Assembly (NCBI GenBank): GCA_022457155.1
Contig: JAJGOT010000054.1
Span: 237,501-301,500, forward strand
DNA from: Cladopsammia gracilis
Taxonomy: Eukaryota > Cnidaria > Anthozoa > Scleractinia > Dendrophylliidae
Length of the DNA stretch: 64,000 nt
Reading direction: 5' to 3'
The notes under the pieces were generated by a model. That model saw only the letters and a program-made list of their open reading frames with translations. It did no database searches and was not told where the DNA came from. Position numbers and translations under genes: made by a program. Below, piece after piece: positions 22,301 through 33,250 of this stretch (positions are counted from its first letter, which is position 1; every line of letters starts with the position of its first letter).

Positions 22301-23351
22301 GTGTCCGCCCCGCTATTTTGACAGCTTTGTCCAGGGGTTTCCGATGTCCGCCCCGCTATTTTGACAGCGTTGTTTAGGGGTGTCTTTGTCAGCCCCACTA
22401 TTTTGACATCTTTGTCCAGGGGTTTCTATGTCCGCCCCGCTATTTTGACAGCTTTGTCCAGGGGTTTCTTTGTCCGCCCCACTATTTTGATAGCCTTATG
22501 CAGGGGTTTCTATGTCCGCTCCGCTATTTTGACAGCTTTGTCCAGGGGTTTCTTTGTCCGCCCCACTATTTTAATAGCCTTGTGCAGGGGTTTCTATGTC
22601 CGCCCCGCTATTTTGACAGCTTTGTCCAGGGGTTTCTATATCCGCCCCGCTATTTTGACGTCTTTGTTCAGGGGTTTCTATGTTCGCCCCGCTATTTTGA
22701 CAGCTTTGTCCAGGGGTTTCTATGTCCTCCCAGCTATTTTGACAGCTTTGTCGAGGGGTTTCTATGTCCGCCCCGCTATTTTGACAGCTTTGTCCAGGGG
22801 TTTCTATGTCCGCCCCGCTATTTTGACAGCTTTGTCCAGGGGTTTCTATGTTCGCCCTTCTATTTTGACAGCTTTGTCCAGGGGTTTCTATGTCCGCCCC
22901 GCTATTTTGACAGCTTTGTCCAGGGGTTTCTATGTCCGCCCCGCTATTTTGACAGCCTTGTCCAGTGGTTGCTATGTCCGCCCCGCTATTTTGAGGCTCG
23001 GGGACTAAGACATTTGTTAACATATACTAGTCTTGAGTAAAGCCCGGGGATGTCACTACTTGAATTGACTGATGCATTACCACTGGACTGCGCTGCCTCC
23101 TAACATGATATGGTAAGATAAAGTTGTTTCGAAAACACCTTGTCTTGTTCACTAAGAGAAAAAAAAAACATTGTCGATCATTTCACCGGAAAGTTTGAAT
23201 TTAGCTGCCAAAAATGCTCCCGAGCTCCACGAACAGCGAAGTCTTTGCGTTCAGGGATACGGCGCCTGAAGTAGGATTCGGGTCCTCTCGCCGCCTCTAC
23301 TGTTATGGAACAGACAATCACGACGCAAGCCAAAATCTTCTTGAATGCCAT
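10308..23351 (-). CDS. Three-exon gene for a secreted C-C-CC-C-C cysteine-rich peptide (join of exons below)
   Basis: I assemble three minus-strand exons: 23351-23187, 11702-11566 and 10329-10308. The phases agree (0 at the first junction, 2 at the second), giving 107 codons plus a stop. Exon 1 holds a signal peptide and an arginine-rich pro-segment. Exon 2 holds a QRR cleavage-like site and five cysteines. Exon 3 holds the last cysteine and the stop. The six cysteines follow C-x7-C-x6-CC-x12-C-x12-C, the order used by inhibitor-cystine-knot and other small disulfide-rich defence or venom peptides. Known: such peptides are secreted and processed. Inferred: that this one is. The exon 1-exon 2 link crosses an intron of about 11.5 kb filled by the 42-bp array, and the exon 1 donor (CCG then GTGAAA) is weak. 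Exons 2 and 3 are better supported than the link to exon 1. No close homologue comes to mind. Confidence 0.55.
10569..11234. mobile_element. TTAA-ended non-autonomous element in intron 2 of the cysteine-rich gene
   Basis: Ends are TTAAGGTGGCTCCGAA and GGAGCCACCTTAA. TTAA at both tips suggests a TTAA target site, as in piggyBac or Kolobok groups (inference). The interior has repeated 'aaatttaaggt' phrases, two inverted 'gttaccatggtaac'-like boxes near 10725 and 11080, and no transposase frame. Confidence 0.55.
11566..11702 (-). CDS. Exon 2 of the cysteine-rich peptide gene: mature peptide
   Basis: Forty-five codons plus two bases between a consensus acceptor (TTTCATCAG, minus strand) and a consensus donor (GTAAGT at 11565-11560). 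The reading begins DFLQRR, a dibasic site suited to furin-like or prohormone convertase cleavage. Then come cysteines at residues 8, 16, 23, 24 and 37 of the exon, with Gly/Asn/Lys-rich loops (GCENNNGKCCRKGN). The adjacent CC pair and overall loop sizes are those of compact disulfide-knot peptides. It is too short to score as an isolated open frame but has exact splice borders. It could belong to a defence peptide, a toxin-like peptide or a small protease inhibitor; the sequence does not decide. Confidence 0.7.
11891..12355. mobile_element. TTAA-ended MITE beside the 42-bp array
   Basis: Terminal inverted repeats begin TTAAAGTGCACCTAACC and stay paired for about 150 bp, including TGTACGTTGAAAAG and AAATATTTCTTGTTTTT. 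TTAA is at both ends. It lies 63 bp from the start of the 42-bp array and about 190 bp upstream of exon 2, within intron 1. Confidence 0.7.
13300..20230. repeat. Higher-order duplication in the array, offset 3,708 bp
   Basis: About 13.3-16.9 kb recurs at about 17.0-20.2 kb. Unique sub-variants keep a constant offset of 3,708 bp, for example the aberrant 'ttcgctattttggctatttt' patch at 14793 and 18501. Copy 1 has extra units near 15.92-16.13 kb. The near identity shows a duplication much younger than the divergence among 42-bp units. Confidence 0.85.
15838..21766. repeat. Second higher-order duplication, offset 4,716 bp
   Basis: About 15.84-17.05 kb recurs at about 20.55-21.77 kb with constant offset 4,716 bp. 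The doubled 'ccgatgtccgcccc...gttgtttagggg' pair at 16,025-16,150 reappears at 20,741-20,866. The array has therefore grown by at least two separate multi-unit duplications. Confidence 0.8.
23187..23351 (-). CDS. Signal-peptide exon of a secreted peptide precursor
   Basis: ATG at 23351 in a good context (CCAACATGG) opens a signal peptide of about 20 residues (MAFKKILACVVIVCSITVEA), then a basic pro-segment with FRRR and R-x-x-R clusters. An acceptor (CGTTTTTAG at 23378-23386) precedes a short 5' leader, so a further upstream noncoding exon is expected. If unspliced, the frame stops at 23178 (57 residues). I favour splicing at GTGAAA (23186-23181), which ends the exon in phase 0 and matches exon 2 at 11702. 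The signal-peptide exon is clear. Its partner is inferred from strand, phase and order. Confidence 0.6.
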
Positions 23352-23379
23352 GTTGGTTGTCTTGAAAGTTGTTCTGCCT

Positions 23380-24396
23380 AAAAACGATCGAAAATCAGAA
23401 CTGAAACGTTTCGTTTTTTTTGCCTTTTCTTTACAGTTTTATTAGTGTGCCTATTGCGCATGTGCGCGTGGACACTGTGCTATCGACGGTGTCATGGGAA
23501 TTTGTTAAGGCTGGGGTAAATGTCAATTTCAATGAAATTTTTAAGAAGTTTTAAAGAAGGCGTAGAAAAAAAGAAAATGATTTTCGAAACACTTTTTGCA
23601 CTGGTGCTATACTTGAACTGTACTGCTTTTATCCAATCAGAACTGAGTACTTTTTTTACGTATGTTATTATACCTTTTTATAAACAAAGAAATTATTTCT
23701 TTCATACTCTGATCATATATTCCAGCTTGTTCAAGTGCAAGAAATAAGGTTAATGTCGATGAAGTATAGTTAATCGATATTGCGCGCACTTTGCACATCG
23801 TAATGAACTGTCCTTTTCTCTTAGGGCGCTGTTAAGTATTCAGCCATTTGACGTCAATCTACAAAGAAAACTTAGCTAGTACTGTAGCTGGGAATTTAAG
23901 ATTTTGTATTCATTGAATGAGAACACCCTTAACAGCGTAGTAGCGGATCATCATCAGTGATACAATATTTTTGATTAACGATTTGCTTCTTAAAATTGGC
24001 AATGAATGTAAATTTGATTATTAATGATTGCTCTGTCAGTTGTCAGTCCGTTAAACTGCCGTAAAATTGAAAAGAAAGTAACTAATTAATTTTCTTCTAA
24101 CATACCTGCCTTAAAAGTCGTATTATCACGAATCCCGCCAAACGTACCTATACTCTATTGATGAAAAAATATTTTACAACTCTTCGCTGAACAAGAGGTG
24201 GGTAGTGATGGACACTGAGGTAAATAAATGTTTTAGTATAAACTAAAACCGGTGAGAAAATAGCACGAAAATGATGACATTTAACTCATTTATTCCTGTT
24301 AACGATTACAATTTTCGTGCGCAAATGCTTGGAGCTGAATAGCACTTGCTGTCCCGAGTTTCAGTAGCCACTTGGAGCGCGCCAAAAACGCTATCT
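23380..24396. other. 5' flank of the signal-peptide exon; no other gene seen
   Basis: Presumed intron or promoter sequence. The short plus frame at 23520-23747 has no recognisable domain and is very AT-rich. Confidence 0.35.
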
Positions 24397-24475
24397 ACTA
24401 TATCCTAAATCACCGACGAGTCCTAATTACTCATGCGCGTAGCGGCATGAGGTAAGGTTTCGGCTCCGTTTTTCT

Positions 24476-24512
24476 TGTTATTTTTATTATTATTATTATT
24501 ATTATTATATTT
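24476..24512. repeat. (ATT)n microsatellite
   Basis: A run of TTA/ATT triplets in the insert that interrupts copy A of the segmental duplication. Confidence 0.8.
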
Positions 24513-26914
24513 ATTTTTTGTGTCACGATTTTGCATGCAAATTTATGCACGCATATTTTAAATTGTACACTTCCGGTTCATAGCTTTTCCACTACACTTC
24601 CTGTTTAGTGACTTCCGGCTACTCTCACTTCCGGTAAAAGAGCGTTACTCAAGTGTCACGACAGCGTCTCCTACAACCCTACTTACATTAGCAATGTTCA
24701 TGTTTGGTATATATAAGTCTTAGAAGAATCATTCCCTTCATTGTGGTACAGCCTACTTACGCATGCGCATGAGTATAGGCTGCTAGGAGCCTCTTGTTTG
24801 AATAGCAACATCCTTTTCAAAAGGTTATGTTCAGTGAAACGCTGTTTCCCAGTCGCACGGACCACTATGGCTCACGGCCCTTTTTGGGTTCTGCATCATG
24901 ACATAATTAAAGCTAGCTTACTAAAACTTAAGTGAATTTATGACTTTGAAGCCGATCACTTTCCCTTTGCATTTTTGCGCCGTTCCCACCTGCCTCTGTT
25001 GCATGTTGCAGTTATTCGACATGCATCAACTAACAAAAAAACAAATTACGAGGGAGTACGACAAGGTTCAATGATTTAATTACTGAAGGGAATGATTTGA
25101 TTTTGGAATTCTAATGTTTGAACTTTATCAATCAGAAATCTCAACTGCACTACTAAAACATACTATTGAACAGTTACCTGAAACATAAATATAAACGCGA
25201 CGTCTGCCTTTTTCTATTAGATTCTTTGCAAAATCAGGAACAGGAAAAATATCTTAAAGTGCCTCGAGTGGCTGATGTCATTTGCATGGAAGATCGTGGG
25301 ATTCTGTAATATGTTGATGAGTTTGGTTGATGCTGCAGTGTGATCCAGGAAGATGCAGAAAGAAAACAAATTCGATAGGACATATTTATGAAGTTTGTCA
25401 TAGTTACAAACGTCGACAAAATGGGCAAATAACGCAAATTTGCCAAGGTTTTAGCCCAAAATTACGATTGCGTGATTAGCGCGCGTATAACACCGCTCAT
25501 ACAAACAAAAAAGGTTATTGTTTATTTACCTCATCATTTCTCGATCTTTCTGAATTAACACAACCGTATTAGAGCTAGCTATTTTGATATTGAACGAAGC
25601 TGCCCAGCATATTCAGAGTTAAAAGTAAGAAACAATCAACAATGATACCGTAAGATGGGTAGAGCTGAAGCCCTGATCACGAGGAGCAGAAAAGGTGCAC
25701 ACTGACTCGCTGAGAAATATTTATTGACGTGCGCAGTCTTCTGTAAAAGATATCTTCCCAAACTGAATAACGACTAAAATGCGGCTAAAATCAGTGTAAA
25801 ATAAAGTATGTATGGTAACTGCTGGTGGTCACAGCCAGGGTTTTGTTACGTCCTCTATCTACTGTGTCCTAAATCACCGACGAGTCTGGCGGGTTGAATA
25901 GCAATACCCTAATAAAAAGGTTGTGTTCAGAGAAATGTCCCCAGTTGCACGGACCACTATGGTTCCCGGACCTTTTAGGGTTCAGTATCATGGCAAAATT
26001 AAAGCTAGCTTACTAAAACTTAAGTAAATTTATTACTTTAAAGCCGATCATTTTCCCTTTGCATTTCTGCGTCGTTTCTAGTCACTGTTGTAGTCATTCG
26101 ACATGCATCAACTAGCAAAAAACAAATCATAGTACGAGGGAGTACGACAAGGTTCACTGATTTGATTACTGAACGGAATAATTTGATTTTGGAATTCTAA
26201 TGTTTGAACTTTATCAATCAGAAATCTCAACTGCACTACTAAAAAATACTATCGAACAGTTACCTGAAACATAAATATAAACACGACGGCTGCCTTTTTC
26301 TATTAGATTCTTTACAAAATCAGGGGCTGGAAAAATATCTTAAAGTGCCTCGAGTGGCTGATGTCATTTACATGGAAGATCATGGGATTCTGTTATGTGT
26401 CGATGAGTTTGGTTGATGCTGCAGTGTGATCCAGGAAGATGCAAGAAGAAAACAAATTCCATAGGACATCTTTATGAAGTTTGTCATAGTTACAAACGCC
26501 GACAAAATGGGTAAATAACGCAAATTTGCGAAGGTTTCAGCCCAAACTTATGATTGCGTGATTAGCGCGCGCATAGCACCGCTCATACAAACAGAAAAGG
26601 TTATTGTTTATTTACCTTATCATTTCTCCATCTTTCTGAATTGACCAACCGTATAAAAGAGGTAGCTATTTTGATATTGAAATAATACCGTAAGATGGGT
26701 GGAGCTGAAGCCCTGATCATGAGGAGCAGAAAAGTTGTGGTGATCTGCGAGTGCACACTGACTCGCTGAGAAATATTTATTGACGCGCGCAACATTCTGT
26801 AAAAGATATCCTCCCAAACTGAATAACGACTAAAATGCGTCTAAAATCAGTGTAAAATAATGTATGCATGGCCCGGCGGGTGGTCACAGCCAGGGTTTCG
26901 TCACGTCCTCTATG

Positions 26915-27093
26915 ATTTTTTTTATATCCCCATTGGAGACATGACCGCCATTTCTACGTGGTTATCCGAGCCATGTGAAGGTCTAACCATTTTCTGAAGT
27001 TATAGCGGTTATTTTAAAACCCCGAGTGTTGGTCCGGCCGGGATTCGAACACGCGACCTCCCGCTCTGCAGATTGGCGCTCTGTTACCAGAGC
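26915..27093 (-). mobile_element. tRNA-derived SINE, copy in duplication unit B
   Basis: On the minus strand a tRNA-like head with B box GTGTTCGAATCCCGGCC is followed by a body ending in CCAATGGGGATAT and an A-rich tail. The same element is in unit C at 28753-28935, so it was present before the duplication. Confidence 0.65.
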
Positions 27094-27340
27094 TTACCAG
27101 GCGTGACAGTATCACTCAATTGCAATATCACGATGAAGGTTGGAATTCCAGCAGGCAGGAGGCAGATTAGTTGGTTACTCACAAGCGTGGCCGAGAGGCT
27201 GAACTCGAATTCTGGCTACAAGGTGGTCAGAGCAGGAACCCGGGACCTCTGTGTTTCAAGTCAAGCGACCTAACTACTTGAATGTTCCTTATTTCAGTTT
27301 GATTCTGCACGATGAAAATTGGAAGAAAGAATAGACTTAC

Positions 27341-27420
27341 CTTTTGATAGATGTCGCCACTGCAAGCTCAAACGATTAAAATGATTAGCTTTACACGGGC
27401 TGTTTCTCTTAAATGAAAGC
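27341..27420 (-). other. Candidate noncoding leader exon (copy 1)
   Basis: On the minus strand, sequence ending CATCTATCAAAAG meets a perfect donor GTAAGT at 27340-27335. The identical arrangement is at 29167 in the next duplication unit. Downstream on the same strand the first good acceptor near a start codon is the leader of the signal-peptide exon (23378). I suggest duplicated 5' leader exons of that gene; only transcript data would settle it. The 5' limit is arbitrary. Confidence 0.25.
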
Positions 27421-28752
27421 CCGGATTGTTTCATTATCAAAGAGAGTTAAGGCCAATATTGCGTTTCACCAATCACCGCCAACTCGGGTTTTCTTTTGAA
27501 TAGCAATAGCCCAAAAATATTCTAAAAACTGACGTTCATAAGAGAGCCGAATTCTATAAGGTACTTCTCCATTGTGTCGGAAAGCCAGGAGATAGCAATT
27601 ATATGTATTCTAATTGTCGAGCTGCTTCTCGCCTCGTCAAAGCTAAGATGACTTTCATTGGGTCCCTAATTTGTATTCAACCGAGCTTACCAGGCGTGAC
27701 AATATCACTGTGAAGGTTAGAATTCCAGCAGGCAGGAGGCAGTTGGCTACTCACAAGCGTGGCCGATCGAGAGGCTGAACTCGACTTCTGGATACCGTGA
27801 CAAGCTTTAAAAAAACTTAAGTAAATTTATGACTTTAAAGCCGATCTGAGGATCTGCGCCGTTTGCAGCTGTCTCTGTTGCATGTTGCAGTCATTGGGCA
27901 TGCATCAAGTAACAAAAAACAAATTACGAGGGACGACAAGGTTCAACGATTTGTTTACTGAACGGAATGATTTGATTTCGGAATTATAATGTTTGAATTT
28001 TATCAATCAGAAATCTCAACTGCACTACTAAAAAATACTATTGAGCAGTTACCTGAAACATAAATATAAACACGACGACTGCTTTTTTTCTATTAGATTC
28101 TTTGCAAAATCCGGGACAGAAAAAGCGTGCCTCGAGTGGCTGATGTCATTTGCATGGAAGATCATGGGATTCTGTTATATGTCGATGAGTTTGGTTGATG
28201 CTGCAGTGTGATCCAGGAAGATGCAGAAAGAAAACAAATTCCATAGGACATCTTTATGAAGTTTGTCATAGTTACAAACGTCGACAAAATATGGGTAAAT
28301 AGCGCAAATTTGCCAAGGTTTTGGCGGGATTTTAAGCCAATTTAATTATTGCGTGATTAGCGCGCGCATAGCACCGCTCATACAAACAAAAAAGGTTGTT
28401 TATTTACCTTTTTATCATTTCTCGATCTTTCTGAATTTACTAACCGTATCCTGAAAGGAGGTAGCTATTTTGATATTGAACGAAGCTGCCCAGCATAGTC
28501 AGAGGTAAAAGGAAAAAGCAATCAACAATGATACCGTAAGATGGGTAGAGCTGGAGCCCTGATCACGAGGAGCAGAAATTGTGTGGTCTGCGAGTGCACA
28601 CTGACTCGCTGAGAAAATATTTATTGCCGCGCGCAATATGCTGTAAAAGATATCCTCCCTCATTGAATAATGACTAAGCTGCGGCTAAAATCAGTGTATA
28701 TAAAGCACGTATGGCAACTGCGGGTGGTCACAGCCAGGTTTTTTTGCCGTCC

Positions 28753-28935
28753 TCTTTGATTTTTTTATGTCCCCATTGGAGACATGACCGCCATTTTTAA
28801 GTGGTTATCCGAGCCATGTGAAGGTCTAACCATTTTCTGAAGTTATAGCGGTTATTTTAAAACCTGAGTGTTGGTCCGGCCGGGATTCGAACACGCGACA
28901 TGCCATTCTGCAGAATGGCGCTCTGCAAACTGCGC
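28753..28935 (-). mobile_element. tRNA-derived SINE, copy in duplication unit C
   Basis: Same element and orientation as 26915-27093, with the same flanks, as expected from duplication of the whole unit and not from independent insertion. Confidence 0.65.
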
Positions 28936-29166
28936 TTACCAGGCGTGACAATATCACGGTGAAGGTTAGAATTCCAGCAGGCAGGAGGCAGATTAGTTGG
29001 TTACTCACAAGCGTAACCGAGAGGCTAAACTCGAATTCTGGCTGCAAGGTAGTCAGAGCGAGAACCCGGGACCCCCCTGTTTCAAGTCAAGCGACCTAAT
29101 CACTTGAATGTTCTTTATTTCAGTTTGATTCTGCACGATGAAAATTGGAAGAAAGAATAGACTTAC

Positions 29167-29246
29167 CTTTTGATAGATGTCGCCACTGCAAGCTCGAACG
29201 ATTAAAATGATTAGCTTTACACGGACTGTTTCTCTTAAACGAAAGC
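29167..29246 (-). other. Candidate noncoding leader exon (copy 2)
   Basis: Second copy of the donor-bearing segment at 27341, with GTAAGT at 29166-29161 intact. Confidence 0.25.
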
Positions 29247-29885
29247 CCGGATTGTTTCATTATCAAAGAGAGTTAAGGCCAATATTGCGTTTTACCAATC
29301 ACCGCCGTCTCGGGTTTTCTTTTGAATAGCAATAGACCAAAAATATTCTAAACACTGCCGTTCAAAAGAGAGCCGAATTCTATAAGGTACTTCTCCATTG
29401 TGTCGGAAAGCCATTGGATAACAATTACATTGTAGCACTGCTTCTCGCCTCGTCGAAGATGACTGTGGATCTCTAATTTGTATTCGGGCGTAAATTATGG
29501 AATCACATGATAAGGTAAACCGGTTTAGCATCGTGTATTATTCACGGTTATTTCGTTTATATTAATCTTTTTGCTAAGAAAAAGCATAGCTTCAAGTCGG
29601 GCCTTCGCAACTGCACTGGATTTTTACTTGCAAAGTGGCTTGCAGGTTATTATTTTACGAAATCACCTTGTCAACAGCGGCAGCCGGATGATTTGGATCA
29701 ATGATTTGCTTGATAAAAATCTCTATCGACTGTCAATGTGGAATATTATGATGGCTTTGCCAGCTTTCAGTCCGTTAAATTGCCGTAAAATGTTGATTTT
29801 GCAATGCCCCAAAATTTGAGGTTCCTTTAGATTGTTAGTGGTTCATCTTAGGATCATACATACATGTATTCCACAGAGCTGCTAG

Positions 29886-30428
29886 GTGATCACCTTTTCC
29901 AATTATGATAAACGTTCGGCTGAATTACTGGATGAACTAGTATGGGATAACCTTGAAGAAAGAAGATCAAAACAATTAGCAATATTAATGTATAAAACGC
30001 TAAATGGAGGCACTCCAAATTACCTGACAAATTTGTTTGAAAATACAAACATTATCCATTCTTACAACCTGAGAAATTCATCAGAAAATTTGTTTGTGCC
30101 AAGATGAAACAGCGAAGCTGGCAAAAACAGCTATCAGTATACAGACTCTGTACTTTGGAATAGCCTCTCCAGTAATGCTAATACTCAGTCGAACGTTACA
30201 GCTTTTAAAAACATAATTAAATGATACATTTTGAGAATAAATTTTTAGTACAAATAAAATTAACTTAGTGACCTTGTTTTTTACATTCTTATCACCTTAG
30301 TTAACTTATTAATTTTATTTCGTATTTTCTAATAAATTAAGTAATTTATAGGCACGGCTCTCAGGAAGAGCATGTATGTATGAAATGAGAAACTGTGGAT
30401 AAATAAAGATTATGTATGTTATGTATGT
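29886..30428 (+). mobile_element. 3' end of a non-LTR (LINE) retrotransposon
   Basis: The frame from 29886 encodes the C-terminal tail of a LINE reverse transcriptase (LEERRSKQLAILMYKTLNG and TDSVLWNSLSSN). It is broken by one in-frame TGA at 30105-30107 and then runs open to TGA at 30222-30224. A 3' UTR and a short simple-sequence tail (TATGTATGTTATGTATG, about 30412-30428) follow. Strongly 5'-truncated, no endonuclease, inactive. Confidence 0.8.
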
Positions 30429-30429
30429 G

Positions 30430-31162
30430 TGTACTGTGCAGACAAAAAGAAGATTCCCAAGTTAAAAAGAGCAATTTGTGACCAACAAGTTGGGCCCTTG
30501 GAAATGTGTAATTTGCGCAGGATTTGGTATCCTGTAATATTCGACTGCAGATTTACTGCAGGAATTAATACAGTAAAAATTGGTGGATTGGAAAGGGATG
30601 ACCATAACAATAAATAATTCTTACATAGTCGTGTAACAAGAGATAATACCTACGAGTATGAAGTTATTTCATGACCATGCAAGAATAATCCATTGCCAGT
30701 GGCCTTTAAGTTCTCGTTACAGCACCAAAAAAACCCTTTTCACATTCATTCATTGCTTAGAGTGATCCAGGAGAGGGTTCTACTCTAAAATATCTATACG
30801 GGGAAATGTGCCGCCCAATGGGATTGGATATTGCGACTCCTGATCGAAAACGGGCAAACCAAATTTGAGACATACAAGGTATAATATTTTGACTGCATGA
30901 ATAATTCGAATTATCAGAAGTGATTTTAGATTGTTCTTGATTACAGCAAGGAATTAATTTGCATTGTTTCGTGCGTTCATAATCTCATCAGAAGCTGAGG
31001 ATAGCGTATCCCCGGCATTGTGTGGTCTCTACAGGAAAAACGATCCAAATGAAAATATATCGGGTTGAGGAAGTGAATAGAAGTGAATATTGATAGAGAT
31101 GCGAAGCTCCAATGTTATATAATAACCACCACTCAGTGACTATTATGGAAATAACGGATCAT
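30430..31162. other. No gene recognised
   Basis: AT-rich sequence. A relic of the 'tacggggaaatgtgccgcc' repeat is at about 30795-30830. Nothing else supported. Confidence 0.35.
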
Positions 31163-31305
31163 GTCGTACCTCCTTTGAACGAGTTGTTTTATTGGCTCAC
31201 CAAAACAATAGATGAATGACCTAAACAATGCCCCTATCCCTATAAACAATAGCAGGTACTGTTTTAGAACGGCCAATGAAAATAGAGGTTTATGAGAGGT
31301 ACGAC
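31163..31305. mobile_element. Short MITE
   Basis: Ends GTCGTACCTC and GAGGTACGAC are inverted copies. The interior 'aaacaatag' phrases resemble the repeat core at 1209-1525, so they may be related families. Confidence 0.5.
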
Positions 31306-31934
31306 CCTACCGGAAATAACCAGCCCTTTATTTGCTGGTTAGAGGGCAAAAAGCTTGAACACTTGATATCATATTGTTTTGTTTGGAGTTGAACAGCAAA
31401 AGATACATACATTATACATGCCAAGTCTGAGTAGCCAATCAAAGTCATTGTAAAGGACTATTCGCTTGTGTGCTATATAATTATTCCATAAAAAATATAT
31501 CAAATAGGGATGCTTATACTGTTACAGTAGTGTTTTGTTAACAAAATCTTCACTTTTGCAAGCTTCAGATTGTACATGTATAGCTGATAAATAAATATGT
31601 ATTTCTCCAAATCTTAAACTATGGGAACTTATGTTGATATCAATTTGTGATTGACTTTTCTTTGTGTTCTCGTTAGTTTTGGAGAAATGTTTATAAAACG
31701 TGCTCAAATTCAGTCGGAATAACATTTTGAATTTAGCCAAGTGCTCAGCCAAACAGCTCCACGATGCGCTAATGGTACGCTTTTTGCATTGAAACTAACG
31801 GATATTTGATCGGTCGTCAGTCTTAATTATATTCTATTTTTTCTTTTTTGCCGGTAGAAGGATCCACGTAGGATACGGTGCTTCTATGTAAATTAGTAGG
31901 TAAGTGTACGAAGATGTGACATAGAAACAAACTT

Positions 31935-32560
31935 CTAACTGTTCCGGCTGTTTAATTCGACGTTTCGGCCTTCGGTCTTCTTCAGGTGCCGGGAACTATT
32001 TACAGATAAAACTTTAAAAAGCCAAAAATCCTAAAAAGCTTACAGTGTCACAAATATTTATACTAAAACTGGAAAATGTAAATAAGATTATGTAATATCA
32101 TAAAATACAGAATAAAAGATTATGCAACAAGTAAATGACAACATACAAAAAGGCGCAAACAGCGAAAATACATCAATTTGTAAAAAAAAACATCTAAATT
32201 TCAAAGTGCACTATAATAAGCTAATTATGTGTTATAGCAGATGCGATTCTTAGATCTAAATTCACTTCTTTTGTTTAGGCCATGAGGGTTGTGCGGTCCA
32301 ATAAGCTTCCCTCGTTAGTAACGATTGATCAAGATAGGCAGCGTCTCCCTGACTGATGATTTTTTCAATAACAATGAAACAAATTTGCGAAATCTGATGT
32401 TCAATACAATTGAAATGGATTGCCAACTCACATGTTTTTTTTATTATTGAGCATAGATGATTTGTGGTTACGAAAACGTACTTTAAATTCTGTTGACGTG
32501 GACCCCACTTACTGCAATTTACACTTGTTACATGAGGCCAAGTATATAACATTTTTTGAC
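31935..32560 (-). mobile_element. 3' fragment of a Penelope-like retroelement
   Basis: On the minus strand, 32552-32262 encodes the C-terminal part of a Penelope-like GIY-YIG region. Cys/His-rich spacing is followed by LTREAYWTAQP and, after a one-base frameshift, GLNKRSEFRS, the usual end of these proteins. The flank at 31950-31985 contains 'gacgtttcggccttcggtct', a phrase typical of Penelope-like ends. No reverse transcriptase domain remains. Confidence 0.65.
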
Positions 32561-32779
32561 GTGCATGTTAATCTTTGATTGATCTTGTAAATACGACCTG
32601 TGGCAAAGCTCTTAAGTTTGGAGTATTGGATATTCAAGATGGATAAGATCATGATATAACTGTACTTAAACACAAGCTGAAACCAGTTTTCTAAGGCATT
32701 CTTATAAAAAGAAGATTTGAAAGCCTTGGCAGGTGGGTATTTTCTAATTTATACAGGCTGGAAGTTCCCTTCTTTGATC

Positions 32780-32826
32780 TACCGGCCTCGGGTTGGTTGG
32801 GGGAGGAAGGGGGAGGGGGGGGGGGT
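32780..32826 (+). other. G-rich tract, possible G-quadruplex
   Basis: Several runs of three or more G in 47 bp (GGTTGGGGGAGGAAGGGGGA and longer). Likely the edge of a transposon of the G/C-run family seen at 36846, 42939 and 47095. Confidence 0.4.
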
Positions 32827-32984
32827 AGTCTCCCATGCAAAAATGACGAGAGTGCTCTTCGTACCTTAAGGCGGGACTCAACCTAAATTTGAATGAAATT
32901 TCATGAGGTTTAAGGAAGAAAAGGAAATGATTTTTGGAACACCAACAGACTGTTGATACCCACACAAGAACACTTCAGGTTGCT

Positions 32985-33250
32985 ATTTTGGTGTCCATCT
33001 GTTATTACCATTAACTACAAATTCTAATTTCAAAACTTCATTAAATCTTCAATATTTCTTATTTCTCTAAATTTTGCAAATCCTTTGAGAAAAACTATTT
33101 TCTCCCAAACATACCCAAAAATCACCCAAAAATTAACAAAGCACCCCATAAAATAGATTCATGAGATGAGCATGAGTTTTTGGATTGCTTAAAACGAGAA
33201 CGAGATATTTCCATTAAAGCCATTTTAACCCTATTCTGCCTGAGCTTTTT
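32985..33250. repeat. Dispersed repeat, also at 35690-35870 and 37640-38110
   Basis: Shared phrases include 'caatatttcttatttctcta' and 'agattcatgagat'. The 37.6 kb copy is in the opposite orientation. The 35.7 kb copy is flanked by clear inverted repeats (35647-35906), which suggests that the family are non-autonomous DNA transposons. Confidence 0.55.

Larger units (their letters stand above)
12419..22994. repeat. Giant 42-bp tandem (minisatellite) array, about 250 units
   Basis: The unit is 42 bp and contains TTTGACAGCTTTGTCCAGGG and TTTCTATGTCCGCCCCG. It repeats without spacers for 10.6 kb. Because 42 is a multiple of three and the unit lacks stops in some frames, two plus frames and one minus frame read open for long distances (up to 473 codons from 12433), as imperfect 14-residue repeats. 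The reading frame is repeatedly broken by single-base deletions in 'gtccgcc(c)gct' (near 13845, 13925, 15031, 15493, 16418, 16712 and copies) and by one-base insertions ('ccgatgtccg'), which is not how a conserved protein behaves. Recurrent variants (gac/aac/gat, TAT/TTT, 'caggg/cagtgg') are shared between distant units through later duplications. The array is GC-richer than its surroundings and lies in the inferred first intron of the cysteine-rich peptide gene. Confidence 0.95.
24397..29480. repeat. Tandem segmental duplication, three partial copies
   Basis: Copy A is about 24.40-25.85 kb, copy B about 25.85-27.69 kb and copy C about 27.69-29.48 kb. They share long, highly similar stretches, such as the 'gatgctgcagtgtgatccag' segment at 25330, 26418 and 28198. 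B and C also share a SINE and 400 bp beyond it. Copy A is interrupted by an insert (about 24.42-24.78 kb) with an (ATT)n tract. The short frames inside differ between copies and are not convincing genes. Confidence 0.8.

Noticed and set aside
12419..22994. CRISPR-like regular repeats
   Set aside because: Units abut with no unique spacers, the genome is eukaryotic, and there are no cas genes.
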